Shown here one piece after another: positions 1 through 6,072 of a stretch of DNA of 6,072 nt. Within the stretch, counting starts at the first letter, position 1, and each line of letters starts with the position of its first letter. Made by a program: the position numbers and the translations under genes. Below the pieces are notes generated by a model, which had not been told where the DNA came from, made no database searches, and saw nothing but the letters and a program-made list of their open reading frames with translations. The DNA comes from Deltaproteobacteria bacterium (GTDB lineage Bacteria > Desulfobacterota > Dissulfuribacteria > Dissulfuribacterales > QOAL01): positions 1-6,072 of the forward strand of contig WFRQ01000059.1 in assembly GCA_015486425.1 (NCBI GenBank). The letters are read 5' to 3'.

Positions 1-1
1 G

Positions 2-1663
2 GAGTGGGCTGGCCTTGGAGGGCGTGGCCTGACCTCTGCGATTGTTGCCGCAGAGGTGGAACCCACCTGCCATCCTCTCGGGGAACTGAATAAACTTGTA
101 TTTGCGCCAGGTCTTCTCTCAGGCACTGCCGCTGCTAATTCCGGTCGCCTTTCATGCGGCTCAAAGAGCCCGCTAACAGGAACCATCAAGGAATCAAATG
201 CCGGTGGCACAGCAGCACAGATGCTTGCCCGTCTTGGCTGCAAGGCCATCATTATTGAAGGCAAGCCGGACAGTGACAGGTGGTACAGCCTTCATATAAC
301 ACCTGATGGCGTCTCAATTGATGAAGAGGCCGAGCTTGCCGGAAAGGGCAACTTCGAGGTGGTGGATGCAGTGCATAAACGCCTTGGAGAGCATCATGGT
401 GTTATTACCATTGGCCCTGTTGGTGAGATGTGTCTGCTGTCTGCGAATATCTCTGTCAAGGACCCTGATGGAAAACTCCGCTCCCATGGCCGGGGAGGGC
501 TTGGAGCAGTTATGGGCTCAAAGAGGATAAAGTTCATTGCCATTGACCCTGCTGACAGTAAAATCCCCATAGCTGATCCGGAAAAATTTCAGGAGGCAGG
601 CCGCACCTTTGCAAAGGCCCTGCTGAATCACCCCATAACCGAGGGGCTTGGACAGTATGGCACAGATATCCTGGTAAATATTGTTAATGAGGCAGGGGCA
701 CTTCCCACCCGGAACTTCACATCCGGACAGTTTGACGGCCATGACAGCATTTCAGGCGAGACCATGCACAAGCTCATCAAGGAGCGCGGTGGCAAGGTCA
801 AACATTTCTGCCACAAGGGGTGTGTGCTCCAGTGCTCCCAGGTTTACAACGACAGGAACGGAAAATACCTGACATCCGGTTTTGAATATGAATCCATCTG
901 GGCCATGGGCGCTGACTGCTGCGTTGACGACCTGGATATCATTGCAGAGGCCGACCACATCATGGATGATATTGGCATAGATACAATAGAGACCTCTGTT
1001 GCAATGGGTGTTGCAATGGAGGCAGGTATCCTGGAATTTGGTGACGGCAGGGAGGCGCTTCGTATCCTCAGAGAGGAGGTTGCGCAAGGCACGCCGCTTG
1101 GAAGGATAATCGGCTGTGGCGCGGCTTCGGTGGGGCGTGCGTTTGGTGTCACCCGCGTGCCTGTTGTAAAGAATCAGGCCCTGCCAGCCTATGATCCAAG
1201 GGCCATCAAGGGAATCGGCATTACCTATGCCACATCCACCATGGGTGCGGATCATACCATTGGCTATACAATTGCTACAAATCTGCTGAATTCCGGGGGG
1301 CATGTTGATCCACTGTCAAAGGAGGGGCAGGTGGAGCTTTCAAGAAATCTGCAGATCGCTACAGCCGCGGTTGATTCTACGGGCATGTGTATATTCACGG
1401 CCTTTGCACTGCTCGATGATGAAACGTGCCTGCCTGCCCTTGTTGAAATGATAAATGCCAGGTTTGGCATCAGTCTCACCCCTGACGATGTAACAGCGCT
1501 GGGCAAGAAAATTCTCAAGACCGAGCGCGATTTCAATATGAGGGCAGGTTTTACCCCTGCGCATGACCGTCTTCCTGATTTCTTTTCCTCAGAGCCTGTG
1601 CCACCTCACAATGTAACGTGGGATTTCACTGATGAGGAAATAGATGCATTCTGGGATTTTTAA
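2..1663 (+). CDS. Aldehyde:ferredoxin oxidoreductase family protein (tungsten/molybdenum bis-pterin enzyme), 5' end outside window
   Basis: Enzymes of this family oxidise aldehydes to carboxylic acids (or run in reverse) using a W or Mo bis-pterin centre and a [4Fe-4S] cluster, normally in the cytoplasm with ferredoxin as partner. The frame is open from base 2, and the residues before the GTG at 56 (WAGLGGRGLTSAIVAAEV) match the family's N-terminal region, so 56 is not the true start. The 553 residues present compare with about 600 for full members. Numbering from the codon at 56: the N-terminal domain has KSPLTG and a later GRGGLGAVMGSK; cluster cysteines are C252, C256, C260 and C445; pterin-contact motifs of DxxGx(D/C) form are D304-D309 and D440-C445; E277 or E279 and H400 (in GADH) probably correspond to the active-site Glu and His. 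The middle and C-terminal domains are intact. It heads a tight operon with a sulfur carrier and its activating enzyme. Family is confident; substrate and metal cannot be read from sequence. Confidence 0.95.
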   Translation, partial: EWAGLGGRGLTSAIVAAEVEPTCHPLGELNKLVFAPGLLSGTAAANSGRLSCGSKSPLTGTIKESNAGGTAAQMLARLGCKAIIIEGKPDSDRWYSLHITPDGVSIDEEAELAGKGNFEVVDAVHKRLGEHHGVITIGPVGEMCLLSANISVKDPDGKLRSHGRGGLGAVMGSKRIKFIAIDPADSKIPIADPEKFQEAGRTFAKALLNHPITEGLGQYGTDILVNIVNEAGALPTRNFTSGQFDGHDSISGETMHKLIKERGGKVKHFCHKGCVLQCSQVYNDRNGKYLTSGFEYESIWAMGADCCVDDLDIIAEADHIMDDIGIDTIETSVAMGVAMEAGILEFGDGREALRILREEVAQGTPLGRIIGCGAASVGRAFGVTRVPVVKNQALPAYDPRAIKGIGITYATSTMGADHTIGYTIATNLLNSGGHVDPLSKEGQVELSRNLQIATAAVDSTGMCIFTAFALLDDETCLPALVEMINARFGISLTPDDVTALGKKILKTERDFNMRAGFTPAHDRLPDFFSSEPVPPHNVTWDFTDEEIDAFWDF

Positions 1664-1675
1664 GATAACCACCCC

Positions 1676-1900
1676 ATGCAAATTGTTGTGAAACTCTTTG
1701 CAACGTTCCGTGATGGCCGTTTCAGGGAGAAAACCCTTGAATTGGAGCAGGGTATCACTGTGCGGAAGATAATAGAATCCCTGGGGATCGATACCGGGGA
1801 AGTTGGAGTTACCATGATAAACTCCCGTCACTGTTCCATGGATGACATGCCGGTACAGGATGATGTGCTTGCCATCTTTCCCATGGTGGGCGGTGGCTGA
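1676..1900 (+). CDS. MoaD/ThiS-family sulfur-carrier protein
   Basis: This 74-residue protein has the size and pattern of a beta-grasp sulfur carrier: a first strand MQIVVKLFATFRDG, a helix around TVRKIIESLGI, a strand VGVTMINSRH, and the ending DDVLAIFPMVGGG. The terminal Gly-Gly is the diagnostic feature; in MoaD and ThiS it is adenylated by a MoeB/ThiF enzyme and converted to a thiocarboxylate that donates sulfur. Here the tail has three glycines. The gene starts 12 bases after the AOR stop and is followed 22 bases later by a ThiF-like gene, so the inferred role is sulfur delivery for the dithiolene of the AOR pterin cofactor. A role in thiamine or another thio-compound is possible but less likely in this context. 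No clear Shine-Dalgarno precedes the ATG, so translation may depend on coupling to the AOR gene. The start is well placed because the first strand begins immediately. Confidence 0.92.
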   Translation: MQIVVKLFATFRDGRFREKTLELEQGITVRKIIESLGIDTGEVGVTMINSRHCSMDDMPVQDDVLAIFPMVGGG

Positions 1901-1922
1901 ACGCTGTCGTCGCTGAACTTCC

Positions 1923-2732
1923 GTGAAGCTCTCTGCAAGTATCCGCAAGGCCGCAAAGGGCAGGACCCTGTCACTTCGGGCCGCCATGGAGAAAGCATCT
2001 GACAGCGGGCTCTCTCTTGCCGAGGTGGAAGCCACGGCCCTGAGGCTCGGAATTTGGCCCCTTCGCTACAGCAGTCATGCCCTGGAGCTTAGCTGTGATG
2101 AGCAGTTACGCCTGCTTGAATCCACTGTTATGGTGGCAGGCTGCGGGGGACTTGGGGGCTGTTGCGCTTCAAATCTTGCCAGGCTTGGCACAGGCCGTCT
2201 TGTACTTGTGGATCCTGACAAATTTGATGAAACCAACCTGAACAGGCAGATATTCTGTACCATTGATACAGCAGGGGCGAAAAAGGCAGAGGTGACCGCT
2301 GCTGCCATATCCCGCATAAATCCCGCAGTCACTACTGAAAGCCTGACCATGCCTGTTGAAAATGCCGGGGAATTTGTCAATCAGGCAGATGCCGTGCTTG
2401 ACTGCTTAGATAATGCCCGGTCAAGGCTGAACCTCGCCAGTATGTGCCATGAGGCAGGAGTGCCCATGGTACATGGCGCTGTAGATGGCGCCATGGGCCA
2501 GATTGCGCTTGAAATCAGTGATGAGACAGTTATGAAACGTCTCTATCCCAGGCCTGACACCCACACAAATTCTCATGCACAGTTTGCCTTTTCAGTATCG
2601 GCAGTGGCTGCCCTGCAGTGCTCGGAGATATTGAAACTTCTCCTTGGCTGTCCATCCATTGTCAAAAATACATGGGCCTTTTTTGATATCAGGGAAATGG
2701 AGATTGAAAAGGGGCCTGCTCCTGCCAACTGA
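1923..2732 (+). CDS. HesA/MoeB/ThiF-family adenylyltransferase (E1-like sulfur-carrier activating enzyme)
   Basis: This E1-like enzyme would use ATP to adenylate the C-terminal glycine of the carrier encoded just upstream. Visible motifs in the 269 residues: nucleotide loop GCGGLG at 73-78, VDPD 96-99 followed by NLNRQ 105-109 (with the conserved Arg at 108), the probable catalytic Lys at 121 in GAKKAE, DCLDN 160-164 with the Mg/ATP Asp probably D163, and a GAVDGAMGQ segment. About 65 residues precede the nucleotide loop; this N-terminal helical part resembles AOR-linked members of the family. The two CxxC pairs that bind zinc in classical MoeB and ThiF are absent: where the first pair is expected the sequence reads MKRLYPRPDTHTNS. 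No rhodanese domain follows. An in-frame stop at 1914-1916 rules out an earlier start; GTG at 1923 is used here, with ATG at 1986 as an alternative. Neither has a convincing ribosome binding site. Family is secure; specificity is inferred from the operon. Confidence 0.92.
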   Translation: MKLSASIRKAAKGRTLSLRAAMEKASDSGLSLAEVEATALRLGIWPLRYSSHALELSCDEQLRLLESTVMVAGCGGLGGCCASNLARLGTGRLVLVDPDKFDETNLNRQIFCTIDTAGAKKAEVTAAAISRINPAVTTESLTMPVENAGEFVNQADAVLDCLDNARSRLNLASMCHEAGVPMVHGAVDGAMGQIALEISDETVMKRLYPRPDTHTNSHAQFAFSVSAVAALQCSEILKLLLGCPSIVKNTWAFFDIREMEIEKGPAPAN

Positions 2733-3068
2733 TGCCAATTTCTCATTGATGAGCTGTTGTTATATTTCATTCTTTATGATACACGTATCTGCTCACAGGG
2801 TACCGCATCTACGGCGTTGTCAGACGCTTGAAGTACAGGAAGTACGCCTGCGCGTCCTCCGCCTTGTATCTGCAGCACCCTGTAAGCAGATACAGGGGAA
2901 TTTGCACGGACTTGTTGAGAAGTTACTGATACACCGTTCAGAAACCCGGTTTAATCCGGTCTGCTCACTTCACAAAATATTGCAGGATACGTACCTCATC
3001 CACGGTTCCACAAGCCGGATACCCGCTGCCTGTGGTCCTGCAAAAACTGGTCAAAAAACACAGACGAT
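2733..3068 (+). other. Intergenic region of 336 bases without a credible gene
   Basis: This stretch separates the AOR operon from the hybrid kinase. Its main content is the palindromic element at 2785-2893. Just after the ThiF-like stop there is a tiny palindrome (CTCAT at 2742-2746, ATGAG at 2749-2753), too short to be called a terminator. A small CCGG-N6-CCGG hairpin lies near 2947-2960. The kinase gene must be transcribed from here or by read-through, but I see no convincing -35/-10 pair, sigma-54 site or Shine-Dalgarno in front of the ATG at 3069. An open frame across the region begins inside the ThiF-like gene and has no protein-like features. Confidence 0.75.
2785..2893. repeat. 109-base imperfect palindrome, probable dispersed intergenic repeat
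   Basis: The outer arms are GTATCTGCTCACAGGGT (2785-2801) and ACCCTGTAAGCAGATAC (2877-2893), pairing at 16 of 17 positions. Further in, symmetry continues in pieces: GGCG 2813-2816 with CGCC 2860-2863, GACGC 2823-2827 with GCGTC 2852-2856, and GTAC 2833-2836 with GTAC 2842-2845 around a 5-base loop. The right side can also form its own hairpin, GTATCTGC 2866-2873 with GCAGATAC 2886-2893. No T-run follows, so a simple intrinsic terminator is unlikely, although the structure could slow or stop transcription between the operon and the kinase. The blocks GCATCTACGGCGTTGT and CGTCCTCCGCCTTGTATCTG resemble palindromic intergenic repeats I recall from deltaproteobacterial genomes; that resemblance is from memory. 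The palindrome itself is directly visible. Confidence 0.75.
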
Positions 3069-5666
3069 ATGAATGTTAAGTGGAAAGCCATAAGCGCGGT
3101 CATGGCGGTTATAACCTTCATCTGCGCCATTTATATATTTTCATACCTTGAGAGCAAGACCGAGAATATGGATGAATCCATATCCGTTTATACCACAAGC
3201 CTGACAAGTCTTGTTGAATTTATTGAGAGGCACAACAAGCAGGAGTATCAAAACAGGATCAGGAGTTTTGTAAACTACAGGCTCTCCCCTGCACGGGAAA
3301 AACTTATCCTGGCATTCAGGGATAGAAATCGTGCCGATTTGCTTGCGGCAAGCCGTCCATTTCTGGAAACTCTCCAAAAAGAATCGCCCTACTTTGCCTC
3401 AATGGCATGGCTGCTTCCGGACAATACCGTATTTTTACGGGTACACAAACCAGCATTACACGGGGACTATGTTGGAGACATGCGCCCGGATATTGCCGAG
3501 GTAAATGCACACCACAAACAGGTGTCCGGCTTTGCTGTAGGTATTGTGGGAATGCAGTTCAGGGTGGTTCAGCCTGTATTTTACCATGACAAATATCTTG
3601 GTGCGGTGCAGTTTGGTATAGACGCCCGGGAACTGCTTGATACTGTCAAACAGGAACTTGGTGTGGCTTCTGCCCTTCTCATCAGTAATGAAAGATACGT
3701 CTATGTGAAAAGACCTGTTCTGCCTGCTGTTACCGGTAAGGCCTGCAGCGTTCAGTCAGAGGAAATTGTGCTTTTCCAGAGTACAGTCAATGAGATATGC
3801 GGTCCGTCTGAATCACTGGAGTACTCTGTGAAAAACAGGCACTATGTAATAAAGAAGATTCTTGGCCTGCCGGATTACCGCGGCGAGAATATAGGCTATC
3901 TGATAGTGGCCCTGGATACCACAGCCTTCCATGACTCTGCGAGAAAGACAGTGATATGGACGGTTCTGTTTGCCGCTGCTGTGCTCATTCTTTCGTTTCT
4001 CATACTGGATGTCAGTTTTGAAAAAATACTGAAGCGAGTAGTGGACCTGAATCGGTCACTTGCCACTGAAAAGGAAAATCTCACCAGACGCGTGGAAGAG
4101 CGTACACGGGAACTTGAAAAAAAGGCCGCCGAGTATGAGCAGATAGCTCACGCAATTGAAAATTCCATTGATGGAGTCATGTTCACTGATCTTGAACAAA
4201 GGGTTACATATATGAACAGGGCTGCGTGTGAGATGGCAGGATACGCGCTGGATGAAGTTATAGGACAAAAGGCAACCATATTTGCTCAGGACAAACACAT
4301 AATAGAACGGGAAATACTTCCCGCCATGCACAAAAACGGCTACTGGAGCGGCGGTATGAATGCGCTAAGAAAAAATGGAGAAGTCCTGGAAGTGCTGGTG
4401 TCAGCGACTTTTATCAGACAGCCTGACGGAACGCCTGCAGGTATGGCGGTTACCTTGAGGGATCTTACTGAGATACGTCAACTGGAAAAGGAAAAGACAG
4501 CGGTGGAGCAGCAGCTCCATCAGGCCATGAAGATGGAAGCCATAGGGCGTCTTGCAGGAGGTATCGCCCATGATTTTAATAATATACTTAATGTAATCAA
4601 TGGGTATGCCGAACTTGCGCTTATGGAAACCAGCCCTGAAGGACCTCTGCGCAGGAAATTAACAAATATCCTGGAGGCGGGAGAAAGGGCTGCGCGTCTG
4701 ACTCAGCAACTGCTGGCCTTCAGCAGAAAGCAGATTATCAATGTGGAACCTGTTATTTTTAATGAGCTTCTGCAGGATCTCTACAGGATGATGAAACGTA
4801 TCCTCGGCGAAGATATTGATATAATGATTGATACCTCCCCTGGGCTCTGGCCTGTAATGGTCGACCGTTCACAGTTTGAACAGATACTCATGAACCTGGT
4901 GGTAAATGCCAGGGATGCCATGCCATCAGGGGGAAGGCTCACCATTGAGACTGCAAATGTAACTGTTGATGAGGAGTACTCGCAAAGTCATTACAATATT
5001 CAGCCTGGTGATTACGTCATGATAGCTGTTTCAGACACAGGTGCAGGCATGACGGCAGAGGTAAAGGGAAAAATTTTTGAACCATTTTTTACCACAAAGG
5101 AACAGGGCAAGGGAACAGGCCTCGGGCTTGCCACTGTTTACGGTATAGTAAAGCAGAATAACGGTTTCATCATGGTTTACTCTGAACCAGGGCACGGGAC
5201 CACCTTTAAAATTCTAATACCCAGGGTAGCTGATTCAGAGATTAAGGAAGATACCTGGGCAGACAGTGACAGGAATGTTCTCCACTATGGCGATGAAACC
5301 ATACTGATAGTTGAGGATGATGAGGGTGTATGCAGGCTTGCAGAGGAAATGCTCTCAGACCTCGGCTATACGGTGCTTACAGCTCACCGGGCAGAAGATG
5401 CCCTGAACATTTTCAAACATCCTCCTGAAAAAATTCACATACTTCTCACAGACGTGGTGATGCCTGGAATGTCCGGCCCGGAGCTGGCTGACAAGGTGAA
5501 AACCATTCAGCCTGATGTGAAGATTCTTTTCATGTCCGGCTACACGGAAAATGCCATTGTTCACAAGGGCATTCTGAAATCCGGCATTCGTTTCATACAT
5601 AAACCCTTTGCCATAAGAACACTGGCAGAGGCTGTAAGGCAGGTGCTTGACAGCAGGCATGTATAA
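3069..5666 (+). CDS. Membrane-bound hybrid sensor histidine kinase (Cache-like sensor, PAS, HisKA, HATPase, receiver)
   Basis: This 865-residue protein should sense a periplasmic signal, autophosphorylate on a histidine and pass the phosphate to its own receiver domain. Order of parts: TM helix about 6-27; periplasmic region about 28-294 resembling a double-Cache (dCache_3-type) sensor, with RVHKP at 124-128 and HGD at 131-133; TM helix about 295-315; coiled coil about 320-357; PAS domain about 358-468; H-box with H501 in IAHDFNN; ATPase domain with N613 (N-box), DTGAGM 656-661, FEPFFTT 670-676 and GTGLGL 682-687; receiver from about 743 with acidic pair D750/D751, phospho-acceptor D795, S823 and K845. 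All catalytic residues are present, so it should be active. There is no DNA-binding output domain, and no partner regulator or phosphotransfer protein is seen nearby. The ATG at 3069 leads straight into a basic residue and TM helix, supporting this start, though no clear ribosome binding site precedes it. The ligand is unknown. Confidence 0.95.
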   Translation: MNVKWKAISAVMAVITFICAIYIFSYLESKTENMDESISVYTTSLTSLVEFIERHNKQEYQNRIRSFVNYRLSPAREKLILAFRDRNRADLLAASRPFLETLQKESPYFASMAWLLPDNTVFLRVHKPALHGDYVGDMRPDIAEVNAHHKQVSGFAVGIVGMQFRVVQPVFYHDKYLGAVQFGIDARELLDTVKQELGVASALLISNERYVYVKRPVLPAVTGKACSVQSEEIVLFQSTVNEICGPSESLEYSVKNRHYVIKKILGLPDYRGENIGYLIVALDTTAFHDSARKTVIWTVLFAAAVLILSFLILDVSFEKILKRVVDLNRSLATEKENLTRRVEERTRELEKKAAEYEQIAHAIENSIDGVMFTDLEQRVTYMNRAACEMAGYALDEVIGQKATIFAQDKHIIEREILPAMHKNGYWSGGMNALRKNGEVLEVLVSATFIRQPDGTPAGMAVTLRDLTEIRQLEKEKTAVEQQLHQAMKMEAIGRLAGGIAHDFNNILNVINGYAELALMETSPEGPLRRKLTNILEAGERAARLTQQLLAFSRKQIINVEPVIFNELLQDLYRMMKRILGEDIDIMIDTSPGLWPVMVDRSQFEQILMNLVVNARDAMPSGGRLTIETANVTVDEEYSQSHYNIQPGDYVMIAVSDTGAGMTAEVKGKIFEPFFTTKEQGKGTGLGLATVYGIVKQNNGFIMVYSEPGHGTTFKILIPRVADSEIKEDTWADSDRNVLHYGDETILIVEDDEGVCRLAEEMLSDLGYTVLTAHRAEDALNIFKHPPEKIHILLTDVVMPGMSGPELADKVKTIQPDVKILFMSGYTENAIVHKGILKSGIRFIHKPFAIRTLAEAVRQVLDSRHV

Positions 5667-5676
5667 GCCGGTATGG

Positions 5677-5710
5677 ATAGCCCCCTGCTGCGGCAATGCG
5701 GATGGGGTAT
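5677..5710. terminator. Weak hairpin between convergent genes, possible terminator
   Basis: The 46 bases between the two convergent stop codons contain CCCC at 5681-5684 facing GGGG at 5704-5707, flanked by ATA (5677-5679) and TAT (5708-5710), with an inner TGC (5686-5688) and GCA (5693-5695) around a four-base loop. Pairing is interrupted by unpaired bases and there is no T-run on either strand, so this is only a suggestive structure in the place where a shared terminator is expected. Confidence 0.2.
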
Positions 5711-5712
5711 GA

Positions 5713-6072
5713 TCAGGTCAGAACAATATCATCAATATATATGGTAACCACGTGATCCAGCCGGTGCATGAACAGGAGAAAACAGCAGATATTTCCAGGG
5801 TTAAGTCTGCGCCCTGTACCTGAAGTCCTGAGTTCGGACAGGTTGAATATTACGTTATTATCTCCTGGCTCAAGAGTTATCCTGCGATTAACCCTGTCTG
5901 CATATGGCGGATTATCCCTGCGGTCATCAATTCTGCATGTAAGGGTAAGGGGAACTGAGGCCGGATTAAAGATATGAATGGAGAGCCTCTGGTAACCATT
6001 CCATCCGTCTTTTACTCCAAATCCAAACCCCGGCCACTCAACCCCGGGATACATTTCCACCATAAGGCTGTA
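5713..6072 (-). CDS. C-terminal beta-sandwich (carbohydrate-binding-like) domain of a larger protein, possibly VanZ family; 5' end outside window
   Basis: The frame on the minus strand is open to the right edge of the window and ends with TGA at 5713-5715, so only about 119 C-terminal residues are visible. The ATG at 6061-6063 is unlikely to be the start because the codons before it (Y-S-L) continue a plausible strand. The sequence alternates short strands in a jelly-roll pattern: YPGVEWPGF, DGWNGYQRLSIHIFNP, VPLTLTCRIDDRRDNPPY, DRVNRRITLEPGDNNVIF, a loop with RRLNPGNI, and a final YIDDIVLT strand. This pattern (W.GY..L, DDR...Y.DR.N, PG.N, terminal YIDDI.L) is like the extracellular sugar-binding-like domain that I recall at the C-terminus of VanZ-family membrane proteins in deltaproteobacteria and in some glycan-related enzymes. 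The fold is fairly likely; the full protein's identity is a guess because the N-terminal part is missing. It is convergent with the kinase and shares no operon with it. Confidence 0.7.
   Translation of the reverse strand, partial: YSLMVEMYPGVEWPGFGFGVKDGWNGYQRLSIHIFNPASVPLTLTCRIDDRRDNPPYADRVNRRITLEPGDNNVIFNLSELRTSGTGRRLNPGNICCFLLFMHRLDHVVTIYIDDIVLT

Noticed and set aside
752..1303. 183-codon open frame on the minus strand inside the AOR gene
   Set aside because: It lies wholly opposite conserved AOR sequence including the cluster cysteines, shows no domain pattern, and is explained by the codon composition of the real gene.
1589..2035. 148-codon minus-strand open frame across the carrier gene
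   Set aside because: It is antisense to three real genes in a row and has no family features.
2742..2753. CTCAT-TG-ATGAG palindrome after the ThiF-like stop as an intrinsic terminator
   Set aside because: Only four or five base pairs with a minimal loop, not GC-rich and without a proper T-run.
2785..2893. CRISPR array, riboswitch or tRNA reading of the palindromic region
   Set aside because: There is no series of direct repeats with spacers, no cloverleaf with anticodon arm, and no motif of a known riboswitch class that I can recognise.
2902..2932. TTGCAC with a TGATAC about 19 bases downstream as a promoter for the kinase
   Set aside because: The -10 match is poor and the distance to the start at 3069 is long; nothing else supports it.
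2644..3072. 142-codon open frame spanning the end of the ThiF-like gene and the intergenic region
   Set aside because: It starts inside a well-supported gene in another frame, runs through the palindromic repeat, and its translation has no recognisable fold; the ATGA-type overlap with the kinase start is probably chance.
5355..5696. 113-codon minus-strand open frame opposite the receiver domain
   Set aside because: The plus strand encodes a complete receiver with all active-site residues; the opposite frame is a shadow.

Overview
The window looks like a chromosomal segment of an anaerobic bacterium, most likely a sulfate-reducing or syntrophic member of the Desulfobacterota (former Deltaproteobacteria). 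The reasons are a tungsten/molybdenum aldehyde:ferredoxin oxidoreductase (AOR) followed directly by its own MoaD/ThiS and ThiF/MoeB-like genes, a long hybrid histidine kinase with an HDFNN-type H-box, and intermediate base composition. This assignment rests on gene content and recalled family patterns, not on a marker gene.

Layout: (1) 2-1663 (+) is an AOR-family enzyme whose first few dozen codons lie left of the window. (2) 1676-1900 (+) is a small sulfur-carrier protein of the MoaD/ThiS beta-grasp type ending in Gly-Gly-Gly. (3) 1923-2732 (+) is a HesA/MoeB/ThiF-type adenylyltransferase. The three are separated by only 12 and 22 bases and read as one operon: the ThiF-like enzyme would activate the C-terminal glycine of the carrier, which would supply sulfur for the dithiolene of the pterin cofactor used by the AOR. 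(4) 2733-3068 has no credible gene but holds a 109-base imperfect palindrome (2785-2893) that looks like a dispersed intergenic repeat. (5) 3069-5666 (+) is a membrane-bound hybrid sensor histidine kinase (TM, periplasmic double-Cache-like sensor, TM, coiled coil, PAS, HisKA, HATPase, receiver). (6) 5713-6072 (-) is the C-terminal end of a convergent gene encoding a beta-sandwich, carbohydrate-binding-like domain of the kind I associate with VanZ-family proteins; its start lies right of the window.

Nothing here is clearly an undescribed system. The most useful leads are the dedicated carrier/activator pair behind the AOR, the ThiF-like protein without zinc cysteines, the palindromic element, and an orphan-looking hybrid kinase next to the AOR operon.
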